The translations under genes and the position numbers were made by a program. The notes beneath the pieces are model-generated. The model saw nothing but the letters and a program-made list of their open reading frames with translations, was not told the DNA's origin and did no database searches. A stretch of 64,000 bases of DNA from Burkholderiales bacterium (GTDB taxonomy: Bacteria; Pseudomonadota; Gammaproteobacteria; Burkholderiales; Burkholderiaceae_C), in NCBI GenBank assembly GCA_016213205.1, contig JACRAZ010000107.1:1-64000 (forward strand), written 5' to 3'. Positions 1 to 7,800 of the stretch are shown one piece after another. The stretch's first letter is position 1. The number at the start of each line of letters is the position of its first letter.

Positions 1-1536
1 CGCCGGCGGTGCGGCCACGGCAACCGCGCTGGCCGCAGCGGGCGCGGGCTCGGGTGCGGCGGCCGATGCCGGCGCACCGGCCGTGGCCAGCGCCGACGAC
101 GCAGCGGCCGAGGCAGCCGTGGCCATGTCCTGTGCCGCCGATGCCGCCTGCGCGGGCTGCGCCGGCGGGCCCGGCACCGGGGCCGGGCGCTGGACGAACC
201 ACCACAAGGCGGCACCGGCCACGGCCACTGCCGCACCGACCGCCAGCTTGGGCACCAGCGCGCGCTGAACCGGGCCGGAGGCACCGGGCGGCAGCACGCG
301 GTCGGCCGTGGCCGACCAGGCCTCGGAAACCGGCGCCGCAGCCTCGGCGCGTGGCGGTGTCGCGGGGTGGGCGCCGGCGGCCGACGGCGGTGGCGGGTTC
401 GGCGCCGGGGTGGCTGCGGGCTTCGCGGCCGGCCTGGGCATCGGCGGGGGCGCCGTGGCGGGCCCTGAGCGGGGCGATGGCGGCGCGGCCGGCGCGTCAT
501 CCAGCGGCGCCGGGTTCGTCATCAGCCGCGTCACATCGGGCTCGATCTCGATGTCGGTGGGGGGGGTGATCTGCGCCTCGGTGCGCTGCCAGGCGCTGGG
601 CGAGGGCATCACCAGCGTGCGCACCGGCACCTGCGAGCGGCCAGCCAGCACCTCGCGCAGTTCGGCCACCGACTGTGGACGGTCCGCCGGCCGCGGGGCG
701 AGCATCCAGTCCACCGTGCGCAGGAAGGCCTCGGACACGCCGGGGCGCGGCACCGAGGCCAGCGGTGCCGCATCGTCGCTCACGGTGCGCACGGTGGCCG
801 GCAGCGGCGGGGACTCGGTCAGCAGGTAGTGGAAGGTCGCGCCCAGCGCGTACAGGTCGGTCCAGGCGCCCTGGCGCAGGTTGGTGGCCTCGCCGTACTG
901 CTCGATCGGCGCGTAGCTGGGCTTGAGGATGGCGGTGAGCGTCTGGCTGCGGCCCTGGATCACGTGGCGCGCGGCGCCGAAGTCCAGCAGCATCGGCACG
1001 CCATCTTCGCCCACGAGGATGTTGTCCGGCGCGATGTCGCGGTGGTAGACGTCTTCGCGGTGCAGCACCTCCAGTGCGCCGAGCACCGGGTCCAGCACGC
1101 CACGCAGCCAGGCTTCGTTCGGCGGCGCGGTCATCTGGCGGCGCGCTTCGCGCAGCGTGTGGCCACGCAGCAGCGGCATCACCATGTAGGCAGTGCCGCG
1201 GTCTTCCCAGAAGCGGTGCACCTTGATCAGCGAACGATGGTCGAAGCGCGCCAGCAGCTTGGCCTCGTTGACGAAGGAGCGCAGGCCGAGCTTGAATGTC
1301 TCCTCGTTGCTTGGCGAGGTGAGCGAGACATGCAGCGTCGCCGTGCGCGAGGCCAGCGACGAGGGCATGTACTCCTTGATGGCCACCTCGCGCTCCAGGC
1401 CATGGTCGAAGGCCAGGTACACGATGCCGAAGCCGCCGACACCGATGACGCGCCGGATCTCGAATTCGCCCAGGCGCGTGCCCGGCGGCAGCGCGTTGGC
1501 GTGCCCGTCGGTGGTGAAGGTGCCTGCGCTGGACAT
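1..1536 (-). CDS. Membrane-anchored Ser/Thr protein kinase (3' end outside window)
   Basis: Hanks-type protein kinase that should phosphorylate Ser/Thr on cytoplasmic targets. From an ATG at 1534-1536 the frame stays open for 512 codons to the left edge, so the C-terminus is missing. The glycine loop IGVGGFGIVY is at residues 31-40, the ATP-binding Lys is Lys54 in VAIKEY, HRD is at 165-167 and DFG at 185-187, so the catalytic set is complete. HRD is followed by IAPDN rather than the usual LKPEN, a variant seen in some proteobacterial kinases. After about residue 300 comes a Pro/Ala-rich linker, then a hydrophobic segment near 426-446 followed by an Ala-rich tail. This suggests an inside kinase, one membrane span and an outside domain. 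No good Shine-Dalgarno precedes the start. Substrate unknown. Confidence 0.88.
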   Translation of the reverse strand, partial: MSSAGTFTTDGHANALPPGTRLGEFEIRRVIGVGGFGIVYLAFDHGLEREVAIKEYMPSSLASRTATLHVSLTSPSNEETFKLGLRSFVNEAKLLARFDHRSLIKVHRFWEDRGTAYMVMPLLRGHTLREARRQMTAPPNEAWLRGVLDPVLGALEVLHREDVYHRDIAPDNILVGEDGVPMLLDFGAARHVIQGRSQTLTAILKPSYAPIEQYGEATNLRQGAWTDLYALGATFHYLLTESPPLPATVRTVSDDAAPLASVPRPGVSEAFLRTVDWMLAPRPADRPQSVAELREVLAGRSQVPVRTLVMPSPSAWQRTEAQITPPTDIEIEPDVTRLMTNPAPLDDAPAAPPSPRSGPATAPPPMPRPAAKPAATPAPNPPPPSAAGAHPATPPRAEAAAPVSEAWSATADRVLPPGASGPVQRALVPKLAVGAAVAVAGAALWWFVQRPAPVPGPPAQPAQAASAAQDMATAASAAASSALATAGAPASAAAPEPAPAAASAVAVAAPPA

Positions 1537-1666
1537 AATTCAAAAGCTTAACCCACCCCACCGCGGGCTCCCAGCGGGCGCGCCCTCATTCTGGTGAACA
1601 GCCTCACGAGTCGCGCGGTGGGTGGCGGTTACCATAGTCACTTTCCCGTCGCCGTACCGCCTTTGC

Positions 1667-1753
1667 CACTGACACGCTGGCCCCCACGCTCACTGCGTTC
1701 GCTGCCCCCCGTGGGGGCGCGTCAGTGCCTTCGGGCGGCCGGGCGTCACTGAC
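1667..1753 (+). repeat. Palindromic repeat element, copy 1
   Basis: GC-rich element with two hairpins. Arm GCCCCCAC (1680-1687) pairs with GTGGGGGC (1711-1718). GTCAGTG (1721-1727) pairs with CACTGAC (1747-1753) or with an upstream CACTGAC (1667-1673). The loop segment 1688-1708 is identical over 21 nt to 13333-13353 (copy 2). The last hairpin ends one base before the ATG at 1755. It belongs to the family also seen at 13326, 16241, 27842 and 37357. Confidence 0.75.
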
Positions 1754-1754
1754 C

Positions 1755-2267
1755 ATGCACCGCCGTCACCTCCTGTGTCTGGCCGCCCTGGGCGGCGTGG
1801 TCACGCGGCCGGCCTTCGCGCTGGAGGCGCCGGAGGGCCAGGTGGTGCTCACGCTCAGCGGTCGTGTGCGCTCACCGAACCTGCAGGTCCAGGGCGAGGC
1901 GCTGGCGCAGTTCGACATGGCCATGCTGGAACGCCTGCCCCAGCAGAGCTACAGCACCCGCACGCCCTGGTACAGCCAGCCGCGCAAGTTCACCGGCCCG
2001 CTGCTGCGCGACGTGCTCGCCGCCGCCATGGCCACCGGGGGCTCGCTGCGTGCCACGGCCCTGAACGACTACCGCGTCGACATCCCGTTCGACGACGTGC
2101 AGCGCTACGACGTGCTGCTGGCCCGCCTGCTCGATGACAAGCCGATGTCGGTGCGCGACAAGGGCCCGCTGTTCATCATCTACCCGTTCGACGCGCACAC
2201 CGCGCTGCGCAAGGCGCTCTACTACACGCGCTGCGCCTGGCAGCTCAAGTCGATCGAGGTGCAATGA
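1755..2267 (+). CDS. Exported molybdopterin-oxidoreductase-fold protein, partner of hybrid kinase
   Basis: 170-residue protein with an N-terminal export signal (MHRRHLLCLAALGG then a cleavable Ala-rich stretch). The mature part resembles the molybdopterin-binding domain of the sulfite-oxidase superfamily (TLSGRV start, KFTGPLLRDVL, LNDYRVDIPF, LFIIYPFD). I see no cysteine at a likely molybdenum-ligand position, so it may be a ligand-binding relative rather than an enzyme. The start at 1755 is chosen because the ten codons upstream in the same frame lie inside repeat copy 1. Its stop overlaps the next gene's start (ATGA), so it is translationally coupled to the sensor kinase. Inference: a periplasmic sensing partner of that kinase. 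Confidence 0.75.
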   Translation: MHRRHLLCLAALGGVVTRPAFALEAPEGQVVLTLSGRVRSPNLQVQGEALAQFDMAMLERLPQQSYSTRTPWYSQPRKFTGPLLRDVLAAAMATGGSLRATALNDYRVDIPFDDVQRYDVLLARLLDDKPMSVRDKGPLFIIYPFDAHTALRKALYYTRCAWQLKSIEVQ

Positions 2268-4561
2268 CGGGCTACCCGGGCTCCCGCGAACCACCGGTCG
2301 CCATGACGACCGGCAGCGAGCCCTTCGAAGTCGCCCCCCCGGACGCCCTGCCGCAGCGGCTGACGCCCTGGTTCGGTGTCACCGGCCTGCTGCTGCTGGC
2401 CACGCTGCTGGCCGCCGCCTTCGTGCAGGTGCGCCAGTACGCGCTGCTGAACCTCACGGTGCAGAACCAGGACGACTACCTGGTGCTCAGCCTGTACCAG
2501 CTGGAAACCGAGTACCTGCGTTTGCGCGAGCAGTGGCGCCAGGACCTCGACACCGCGGCCGAGCAACCGGCCGCGCTGCAGCTGCGTTACGACATCTTTC
2601 TCAGCCGCGTGGGCCTGCTGCGCACCGAGCGGGCAAGGCGGCTGCTCGCGCGCGTGCCCAACGCCCCGCAGGTGCTGCGCCAGATCGACAGCTTTGCCAG
2701 CCGCGCCGACCTGTTCCTCAGCAACGAGCCACGCGGACCCTTGAGCCCCCAGGCGGCGCGGGCCCTGCTGGACGTGCTGGTGACGCTGGGCGAGCCGATC
2801 CACGAGCTGCTGCTCGAAGCCTCGCACCAGGTGGCCTCGCAGGTGAGTGCGCGCCAGGACCAGGTGCGCCAGCACAACGAGATCGGGCTCGGCCTCACGG
2901 GCTTCCTGTCGGCCATGGTGCTGGTGTTCGCGCTGATCGCGCTGCGCCAGATGCGCAAGCTCGAGCAGCGCCGCCAGCACCTCGAGGCCCTGGCCGACCA
3001 GCTGCGTGACGCCCGCATCGAGGCCGAGTCGGCCAGCAGCGCCAAGAGCGACTTCCTGGCCGACATGAGCCACGAACTGCGCACGCCGCTGCACGGCCTG
3101 CTGGGCATGCTGGCGCTGCTGGAGAGCGCGCCGCGCGACCCGATGGCCGGGCAATGGCTGCGCACCGCCGACGACTCGGCCACGCACCTGCTGCGCCTGC
3201 TGGATGACATCCTCGACCTGTCGAAGCTCGAATCCGGCGCGCTGGCATTGCAGCCGCAGACGCTGCGGCTGCGCGCCCTGGTCGACGAGGTGCAGGCCCT
3301 GATGCAGCCGCAGGCGCAGGCCAAGCAGCTGAGCTTCGAGACGCGCTACGACGAAACGCTGCCCGAGCACGTGCGCCTGGATCCGACCCGCGTGCGGCAG
3401 ATCCTGTTCAATCTGCTCACCAACGCGATCAAGTTCTCGGAATCCGGCGGCGTTGTCCTGCGCTGCAGCAAGGTGACCGGGCCCGAAGGCGCGCCGCAGC
3501 TCGAATTCGACGTCAGCGACACCGGCATCGGCATGGACCCGGCCACGCTGTCGCGCCTGTTCCAGCGTTTTGCCCGTGCCGACGACCCGCGCGCGCGCCG
3601 CCTCGGGGGCACCGGGCTGGGGCTCGCGATCTCGCGCAACCTGGCGCGCCTGATGGGCGGCGAGATCGTGGTGCGCAGCACTCCCGGGTCGGGCAGCGTG
3701 TTCAGCTTCCGCTGCGCGCTGGTGCCCGCGGCCGCGCCGGTGCCCCAGCCCGATGCCGCCGCGGCCGCGCCCGGCACGCAGCGCAGCCTGCGGGTGCTGG
3801 TGGCCGAGGACCACCCGGTCAACCGCATGTACCTGAGCGCCCTGCTGGAACGGCTGGGCCACCAGGGCCACGCGGTGGTCAATGGGCTCGAGGCCGTGCA
3901 GGCCCTGCGTGAGCAGGCCTTCGACCTGGTGATGATGGACGTGCACATGCCGGTGATGGACGGCGTGGCCGCGAGCGAGGCCATCCGCGCGTTGCCGGGC
4001 GCGGCCGCCCAGGTGCGCATCGTCGCGCTCACGGCCGACGTGTTTGCCGACACGCGGGAGCGCTGCCTGCGCGCCGGCATCGACGAGGTCATCACCAAGC
4101 CGGTGGGGCTGCCAGCGCTGACGGCGCTGCTGGCGCGCCAGTTCGGCGCCGGTGCCGCGATCAGCACCGCCGCCGAAGGCACCGGCAGCCCGCCGAGTGC
4201 GCTGCCCCCCGAGGACCAGCTGATCGACCGCGCCACGCTGGGCGAGGTGGCCGAGTTGATGGGCGGCGGCCGCTCGGGTTCGCTGTACGCGAGCTTCTTC
4301 GAACAGGCCGACGACACCGCACGCCGCATGCGCGAAGCCATGCGCGACGCCGACATCGAGGCCCTGCAACGCGCCGCGCATGCGGTGAAGGGCGCGGCGC
4401 TGAACCTCGGCCTGCCGGCGCTGGCCCAGGCGGCCACCACGCTCAGCCGCGATGCGGGTGGCCTGGGCGCCGCCCAGCTGGCGCTGGCGGTGCAGCGCTT
4501 CGAGGAACTGGTGGGCGCCACCCGCAGCCTGTGCGCCGCCGAAGGTCTGATCAACGAGTAA
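2264..4561 (+). CDS. Hybrid sensor histidine kinase with receiver and Hpt domains
   Basis: 765-residue phosphorelay protein. It has one transmembrane helix near 36-56, a periplasmic region with helical character to about 205, and a second helix near 207-226. The HisKA domain has phospho-acceptor His270 (DMSHELRTPLHG). The HATPase domain has the G-box GTGLGLAIS. The receiver starts near 510 with Asp559 (MMDVHMP) and a TKP lysine. The C-terminal Hpt domain has His706 (AHAVKGAALNLG). All phosphotransfer residues are present, so a His-Asp-His relay inside one chain is possible; the final receiver is not evident nearby. It overlaps the upstream exported molybdopterin-fold gene by 4 nt, which suggests that protein delivers or binds the signal. 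Confidence 0.92.
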   Translation: MTGYPGSREPPVAMTTGSEPFEVAPPDALPQRLTPWFGVTGLLLLATLLAAAFVQVRQYALLNLTVQNQDDYLVLSLYQLETEYLRLREQWRQDLDTAAEQPAALQLRYDIFLSRVGLLRTERARRLLARVPNAPQVLRQIDSFASRADLFLSNEPRGPLSPQAARALLDVLVTLGEPIHELLLEASHQVASQVSARQDQVRQHNEIGLGLTGFLSAMVLVFALIALRQMRKLEQRRQHLEALADQLRDARIEAESASSAKSDFLADMSHELRTPLHGLLGMLALLESAPRDPMAGQWLRTADDSATHLLRLLDDILDLSKLESGALALQPQTLRLRALVDEVQALMQPQAQAKQLSFETRYDETLPEHVRLDPTRVRQILFNLLTNAIKFSESGGVVLRCSKVTGPEGAPQLEFDVSDTGIGMDPATLSRLFQRFARADDPRARRLGGTGLGLAISRNLARLMGGEIVVRSTPGSGSVFSFRCALVPAAAPVPQPDAAAAAPGTQRSLRVLVAEDHPVNRMYLSALLERLGHQGHAVVNGLEAVQALREQAFDLVMMDVHMPVMDGVAASEAIRALPGAAAQVRIVALTADVFADTRERCLRAGIDEVITKPVGLPALTALLARQFGAGAAISTAAEGTGSPPSALPPEDQLIDRATLGEVAELMGGGRSGSLYASFFEQADDTARRMREAMRDADIEALQRAAHAVKGAALNLGLPALAQAATTLSRDAGGLGAAQLALAVQRFEELVGATRSLCAAEGLINE

Positions 4562-4624
4562 CCGCCGGCACACGCGTCCCGCCTGGCAGACCCGAATTTG
4601 TCGACCCGCTTTACACGCCACCTG

Positions 4625-4640
4625 TGTCACCCCGATGTCA
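4625..4640 (+). promoter_or_regulatory. Candidate activator site: TGTCA direct repeat
   Basis: TGTCA occurs at 4625-4629 and again at 4636-4640, starts 11 bp apart (one helical turn). It lies about 50-65 bp upstream of the sigma-54 promoter at 4690, where an enhancer-binding protein would sit. This is suggestive only; no match to a known operator is claimed. Confidence 0.25.
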
Positions 4641-4689
4641 GCGGCAGATAGTCGTTACGCAACAAGGGTCTAACCGCCGCCGGACAGCG

Positions 4690-4705
4690 TGGCATGGCGC
4701 CTGCT
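4690..4705 (+). promoter_or_regulatory. Sigma-54 (RpoN) promoter for PEP-CTERM gene
   Basis: TGGCATGGCGCCTGCT matches the sigma-54 consensus TGGCACG-N4-TTGCW at all but two of its defined positions, with the invariant GG and GC exactly 10 nt apart. A start about 12 nt past the GC (near 4716) leaves a short leader carrying the GAGGAGG ribosome site at 4727-4733 and the TTG start at 4740. RpoN control with the PrsK/PrsR system is known for PEP-CTERM genes in other bacteria. Confidence 0.65.
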
Positions 4706-4726
4706 TATGCGCGCCATCCCAACGCC

Positions 4727-4742
4727 GAGGAGGCTCCCTTTG
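4727..4742 (+). promoter_or_regulatory. Strong Shine-Dalgarno fixing a TTG start
   Basis: GAGGAGG at 4727-4733, then a 6-nt spacer and TTG at 4740-4742. The in-frame ATG at 4689 would overlap the sigma-54 promoter and give an N-terminus without export character. From the TTG the protein begins directly with a signal peptide. Confidence 0.75.
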
Positions 4743-5345
4743 AAGACCCAGCCCATTGCCCGTGCTGCCCTTGCGGCCCTTGCGTTCGCCCTGTCGCAAG
4801 GCGCGTCCGCAGCGATCCTGACCGAGGATTTCGAAGGCGCCTTCCCCGCCTGGGAAAGCAACTGGTTCGGCGCCCAGAGCTCGGCGCGCAACTACTACTG
4901 CGGCGGCGCGCTCGGCTGCACCAACCGTGGCAACAACCCGGACGGGCTCTGGATCTCGGACACCAATGGCGGTACGAGCAGCCCGGCCAGCGTGGTGTTC
5001 ACCGCCACGTTCGGCGCCAGCCTCAGCTCGCTCAAGCTCGACATCGCGTCGTACATCTCGACCGTGCTGTCGGCCTATGACTCGAACAACAACTTGATCT
5101 TCAGCCAGGCCGTGGCCAACACCAGCGGCGCCTACACCGACCCCGGCGTCTACGCCAGCTACACCATCAACTCGGCCAACGGCATCAGCCGCTTCGAGTT
5201 GTCGGGCGCCGCCAAGGGCAACATCTCGATCGACAACCTCGTGGCCACGACCCAGGACGCGAACCCGGTGCCCGAGCCGACGAGCCTGGCCCTGGTGCTG
5301 GCCGCCCTGGTGGGTGGCACGCTGGCCAAGCGCCGCCGCGCCTGA
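4740..5345 (+). CDS. PEP-CTERM sorting-domain exported protein
   Basis: 201-residue secreted protein. It has a signal peptide at residues 1-24 (MKTQPIARAALAALAFALSQ then GASA), a beta-rich middle with the pair of cysteines around GGALGCTNRG, and a C-terminal sorting signal of about 25 residues: the VPEPTS motif, a hydrophobic helix (LALVLAALVGGTLA) and a KRRRA basic tail. PEP-CTERM proteins are cut by an exosortase (EpsH/XrtA family), usually in strains that make exopolysaccharide, and end up in the matrix or outer envelope. No exosortase gene lies in the window. The sigma-54 promoter and TTG start fit regulated, high-demand expression. The function of the middle domain is unknown. Confidence 0.85.
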   Translation: MKTQPIARAALAALAFALSQGASAAILTEDFEGAFPAWESNWFGAQSSARNYYCGGALGCTNRGNNPDGLWISDTNGGTSSPASVVFTATFGASLSSLKLDIASYISTVLSAYDSNNNLIFSQAVANTSGAYTDPGVYASYTINSANGISRFELSGAAKGNISIDNLVATTQDANPVPEPTSLALVLAALVGGTLAKRRRA

Positions 5346-5363
5346 GCCTGCAGGCAACGGCCG

Positions 5364-6416
5364 CTACAGCAGCACCGGCTCGGGTTCGAGCCGGATGCCG
5401 AAGCGGCCGTACACGCTTTCCTGGATCGCGCGCGCCAGCGTCACCACCTCGGCGCCGCTGGCGCCGCCGCGGTTCACCAGCACCAGCGCCTGCTTTTCGT
5501 AGACGCCGGCGCGCCCCACCGACTTGCCCTTCCAGCCGCAGGCATCGATCAGCCAGCCGGCGGCGAGCTTGAAGCTGCCATCGGCCATCGGGTAGTGCAC
5601 GATGTGCGGATCGCGCGCAATGATGTCGCGGCACTGCTCGGGGCTGACCACCGGGTTCTTGAAGAAGCTGCCCGCGTTGCCGATGGCCGCCGGGTCCGGC
5701 AGCTTGGCGCGGCGGATCGCACACACCCAATCGAAGATCGTGCGCGCATCAGGTTCGCGGATGCCGGTCTCGGCCATGCGGCGTTCCAGGTCCAGGTAGC
5801 CCAGCACCGGCTGCCACGGGCGCGGCAGACGCAGTCGCACCCTCGTGATCAGGCTCTTGCCGGCGAGACCGCCGAAGCCCTGGCGCTTGAACACGCTGTC
5901 GCGGTAGCCGAAGGCGCAGGCCTGCGCGTCCAGCGTCACCGCGCGGCCGGTGACCAGCCCCACCGCGTCCAGCGATTCGAAGCGGTCGGCCAGCTCCAGA
6001 CCGTAGGCGCCGATGTTCTGCACCGGCGCCGCGCCCACGGTGCCGGGAATCAGCGCCAGGTTTTCCAGGCCGGGCCAGCCCTGGTCCAGCGTCCAGGCCA
6101 CCACGTCGTGCCAGCGCTCGCCGGCGCCCACCTCCACGATCCATGCATCGGCGCGTTCTTCCAGCAGCCGGCGGCCCATCACCTCGACCTTCAGCACCAC
6201 CTCGTCCGGGTCGCGGGTGAGGATCAGGTTGCTGCCGCCGCCCAGCACCAGCTTGGGCGCGCGGCCCAGCGCCGGATCGTCGAGCACGCGGCGCACGTCG
6301 GCGTCGCCGGTGATGCGCACCAGCGTGCGCGCGGTGGCCGGCAGGCCGAAGGTGTTGAGCTCGCGCAGGCTCACGCCATGTTCGAAGGCGGGGACGGTCC
6401 GGGCGCGTGACATCAT
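5364..6416 (-). CDS. murB: UDP-N-acetylenolpyruvoylglucosamine reductase
   Basis: MurB reduces UDP-GlcNAc-enolpyruvate to UDP-MurNAc with NADPH and FAD, the second committed step of peptidoglycan synthesis in the cytoplasm. It is 350 residues long, the size of the long type I (E. coli-like) form. Visible motifs are the FAD-binding GGGSNLIL, GTVGAAPVQNIGAYG, the catalytic serine region AGSFFKNPVVS, and a C-terminal VYEKQALVLVN. Two ATGs stand side by side (6414-6416 and 6411-6413) and either could start the protein; no clear ribosome site separates them. It is convergent with the PEP-CTERM gene (18-nt gap) and divergent from yajQ. Confidence 0.95.
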   Translation of the reverse strand: MMSRARTVPAFEHGVSLRELNTFGLPATARTLVRITGDADVRRVLDDPALGRAPKLVLGGGSNLILTRDPDEVVLKVEVMGRRLLEERADAWIVEVGAGERWHDVVAWTLDQGWPGLENLALIPGTVGAAPVQNIGAYGLELADRFESLDAVGLVTGRAVTLDAQACAFGYRDSVFKRQGFGGLAGKSLITRVRLRLPRPWQPVLGYLDLERRMAETGIREPDARTIFDWVCAIRRAKLPDPAAIGNAGSFFKNPVVSPEQCRDIIARDPHIVHYPMADGSFKLAAGWLIDACGWKGKSVGRAGVYEKQALVLVNRGGASGAEVVTLARAIQESVYGRFGIRLEPEPVLL

Positions 6417-6526
6417 GCGATTTTCGCCGAAGGCCTGGCCGCCGCGGCGCCTGCCTGGCCGGAATCCGTGCCCGCCGCACCCCGGCGTGGCAGAATTTTT
6501 GCCTTCCTCATCGGTCCCCTGCCGTC

Positions 6527-7027
6527 ATGCCGAGCTTCGACACCGTCCTCGAACCCAACCTGGTGGAACTGCGCAACGCTGTGGAGCAGTCCAACAAGGA
6601 AATTGGTACCCGTTTCGATTTCAAGGGCTCCTCGGCCCACATCGAGAGCGTCGAGGCGGCCAAGGAACGCTCGCTGCAATTGCTGGGCGACAGCGATTTC
6701 CAGATCGGCCAGGTCAAGGACATCCTGCTGGCCAAGCTCAGCAAGCGGGGCGTGGACGCGCGCTTCCTCGACTTCAGCGCCAAGGTCGAGAAGCTCGGCG
6801 GCGACAAGGTGCGCCAGACCGTGCCGGTGAAGATGGGCATCGACAGCGACACCGCCAAGAAGATCCAGACCCTCATCAAGCAAAGCAAGCTCAAGGTGCA
6901 GGCCGCCATCCAGGGCGACAGCGTGCGCGTGACCGGCGCCAAACGCGACGTGCTGCAGGAGGCCATCGCGCTGCTGCGCAAGGAAGTGGCCGACGTGCCG
7001 CTGGCGTTCAACAACTTCCGGGACTGA
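6527..7027 (+). CDS. yajQ: YajQ family nucleotide-binding protein
   Basis: 166-residue protein of the YajQ (DUF520) family: MPSFDTV start, DFKGSS, KLSKRGVD and the closing LPLAFNNFRD are all characteristic. The protein has two ferredoxin-like folds. In Xanthomonas a family member binds cyclic di-GMP and acts as an effector with a transcription factor; roles in phage and ribosomal contexts have also been proposed. The ATG at 6527 is chosen because it gives the family's normal length. Two nucleotides separate it from the downstream protease gene, so the two are probably cotranscribed. A TGGCA-N6-TTGC string at 6488-6502 upstream resembles a sigma-54 site but could be chance. Confidence 0.93.
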   Translation: MPSFDTVLEPNLVELRNAVEQSNKEIGTRFDFKGSSAHIESVEAAKERSLQLLGDSDFQIGQVKDILLAKLSKRGVDARFLDFSAKVEKLGGDKVRQTVPVKMGIDSDTAKKIQTLIKQSKLKVQAAIQGDSVRVTGAKRDVLQEAIALLRKEVADVPLAFNNFRD

Positions 7028-7029
7028 CC

Positions 7030-7674
7030 ATGCACCGAAGCTGCCGCTGGATGGCCCCCGCCCTGCTGCTGTGGGCCGCCGCGGCGGCGGCACAGAACGT
7101 CAGCCTCTCGGGCAGCCTGGGCGCGAGCAAGGCGCTGCTGCTGATCGACGGCCAGCCGCACACGCTGGCGGTGGGCAGCACCGTCAAGGGCGTCACGCTG
7201 CGGCGCGTGGGCGATGGCGAGGCCGAGGTTGAAGTGGCGGGCCGCACCAGCGTGCTGCGCCTGGGCGCCACGCAGGCCAGCGTCGGCGCGGCGGCGGGCG
7301 GCAGCAGTGGCAACGCCATCGTGCTGGCGGCCGGCCCGGGCGGCCACTTCATGACGGTGGGCAGCATCAACGGCAAATCGGTGCAGTTCATGGTGGACAC
7401 CGGCGCCACGGTGGTCGCGATGAGCCAATCGGATGCCGAGCGCATCGGCCTGGACTGGCGGCGCGGCAAGCGCGGCCTCTCGCACACCGCCGGCGGCACG
7501 GTGCCGGTGCATGCGGTGAACCTGAACACGGTGCGTGTCGGCGATGTGGAGGTGACCAACGTCGATGCGGTGGTGGTCCCGGCCGAGATGCCGATGGTGC
7601 TGCTGGGCAACAGCTTCCTCAGCCGCTTCTCGATGCGGCGCGACAACGACGTGATGCGCCTGGAGCGCAAGTAG
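7030..7674 (+). CDS. Retropepsin-like aspartic protease (TIGR02281 type), exported
   Basis: 214-residue single-lobe aspartic protease. A signal peptide (MHRSCRWMAPALLLWAAAAAAQ) is followed by a small N-terminal beta region and then the retropepsin fold, with active-site Asp123 in MVDTGATVVAMS and the second hydrophobic-Gly motif VLLGNSFLSRF near the C-terminus. As a single-lobe protein it should act as a dimer in the periplasm. The start ATG at 7030 follows the yajQ stop by 2 nt. Substrate unknown; in related Gammaproteobacteria such proteins have been studied as periplasmic or cytosolic peptidases. Confidence 0.85.
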   Translation: MHRSCRWMAPALLLWAAAAAAQNVSLSGSLGASKALLLIDGQPHTLAVGSTVKGVTLRRVGDGEAEVEVAGRTSVLRLGATQASVGAAAGGSSGNAIVLAAGPGGHFMTVGSINGKSVQFMVDTGATVVAMSQSDAERIGLDWRRGKRGLSHTAGGTVPVHAVNLNTVRVGDVEVTNVDAVVVPAEMPMVLLGNSFLSRFSMRRDNDVMRLERK

Positions 7675-7725
7675 CACCGTCCTTCACGGTGCGCCGACGC
7701 CGGCCCGAAACGGTGCGCCACCGTT
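7674..7725. repeat. Two small hairpins sharing ACGGTGCGCC
   Basis: GCACCGT (7674-7680) pairs with ACGGTGC (7686-7692), and AACGGTG (7709-7715) pairs with CACCGTT (7719-7725). ACGGTGCGCC occurs in both. No T-run follows, so this is not a classic terminator. It separates the protease gene from the start of the ferredoxin cluster. Confidence 0.35.
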
Positions 7726-7800
7726 GAGGCGCATCAAGTTCCTGCACCGCGCACAAGCGCCCAATCTCTCGGTGTCGAAACCGGACTGATGGAGGTTCGG

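Noticed and set aside
2222..4630. Long open frame antisense to the hybrid kinase gene
   Set aside because: Composition is that of a reversed high-GC coding strand (rich in Arg, His, Gln, Ala), with no domain motifs. The forward frame has a full set of kinase motifs.
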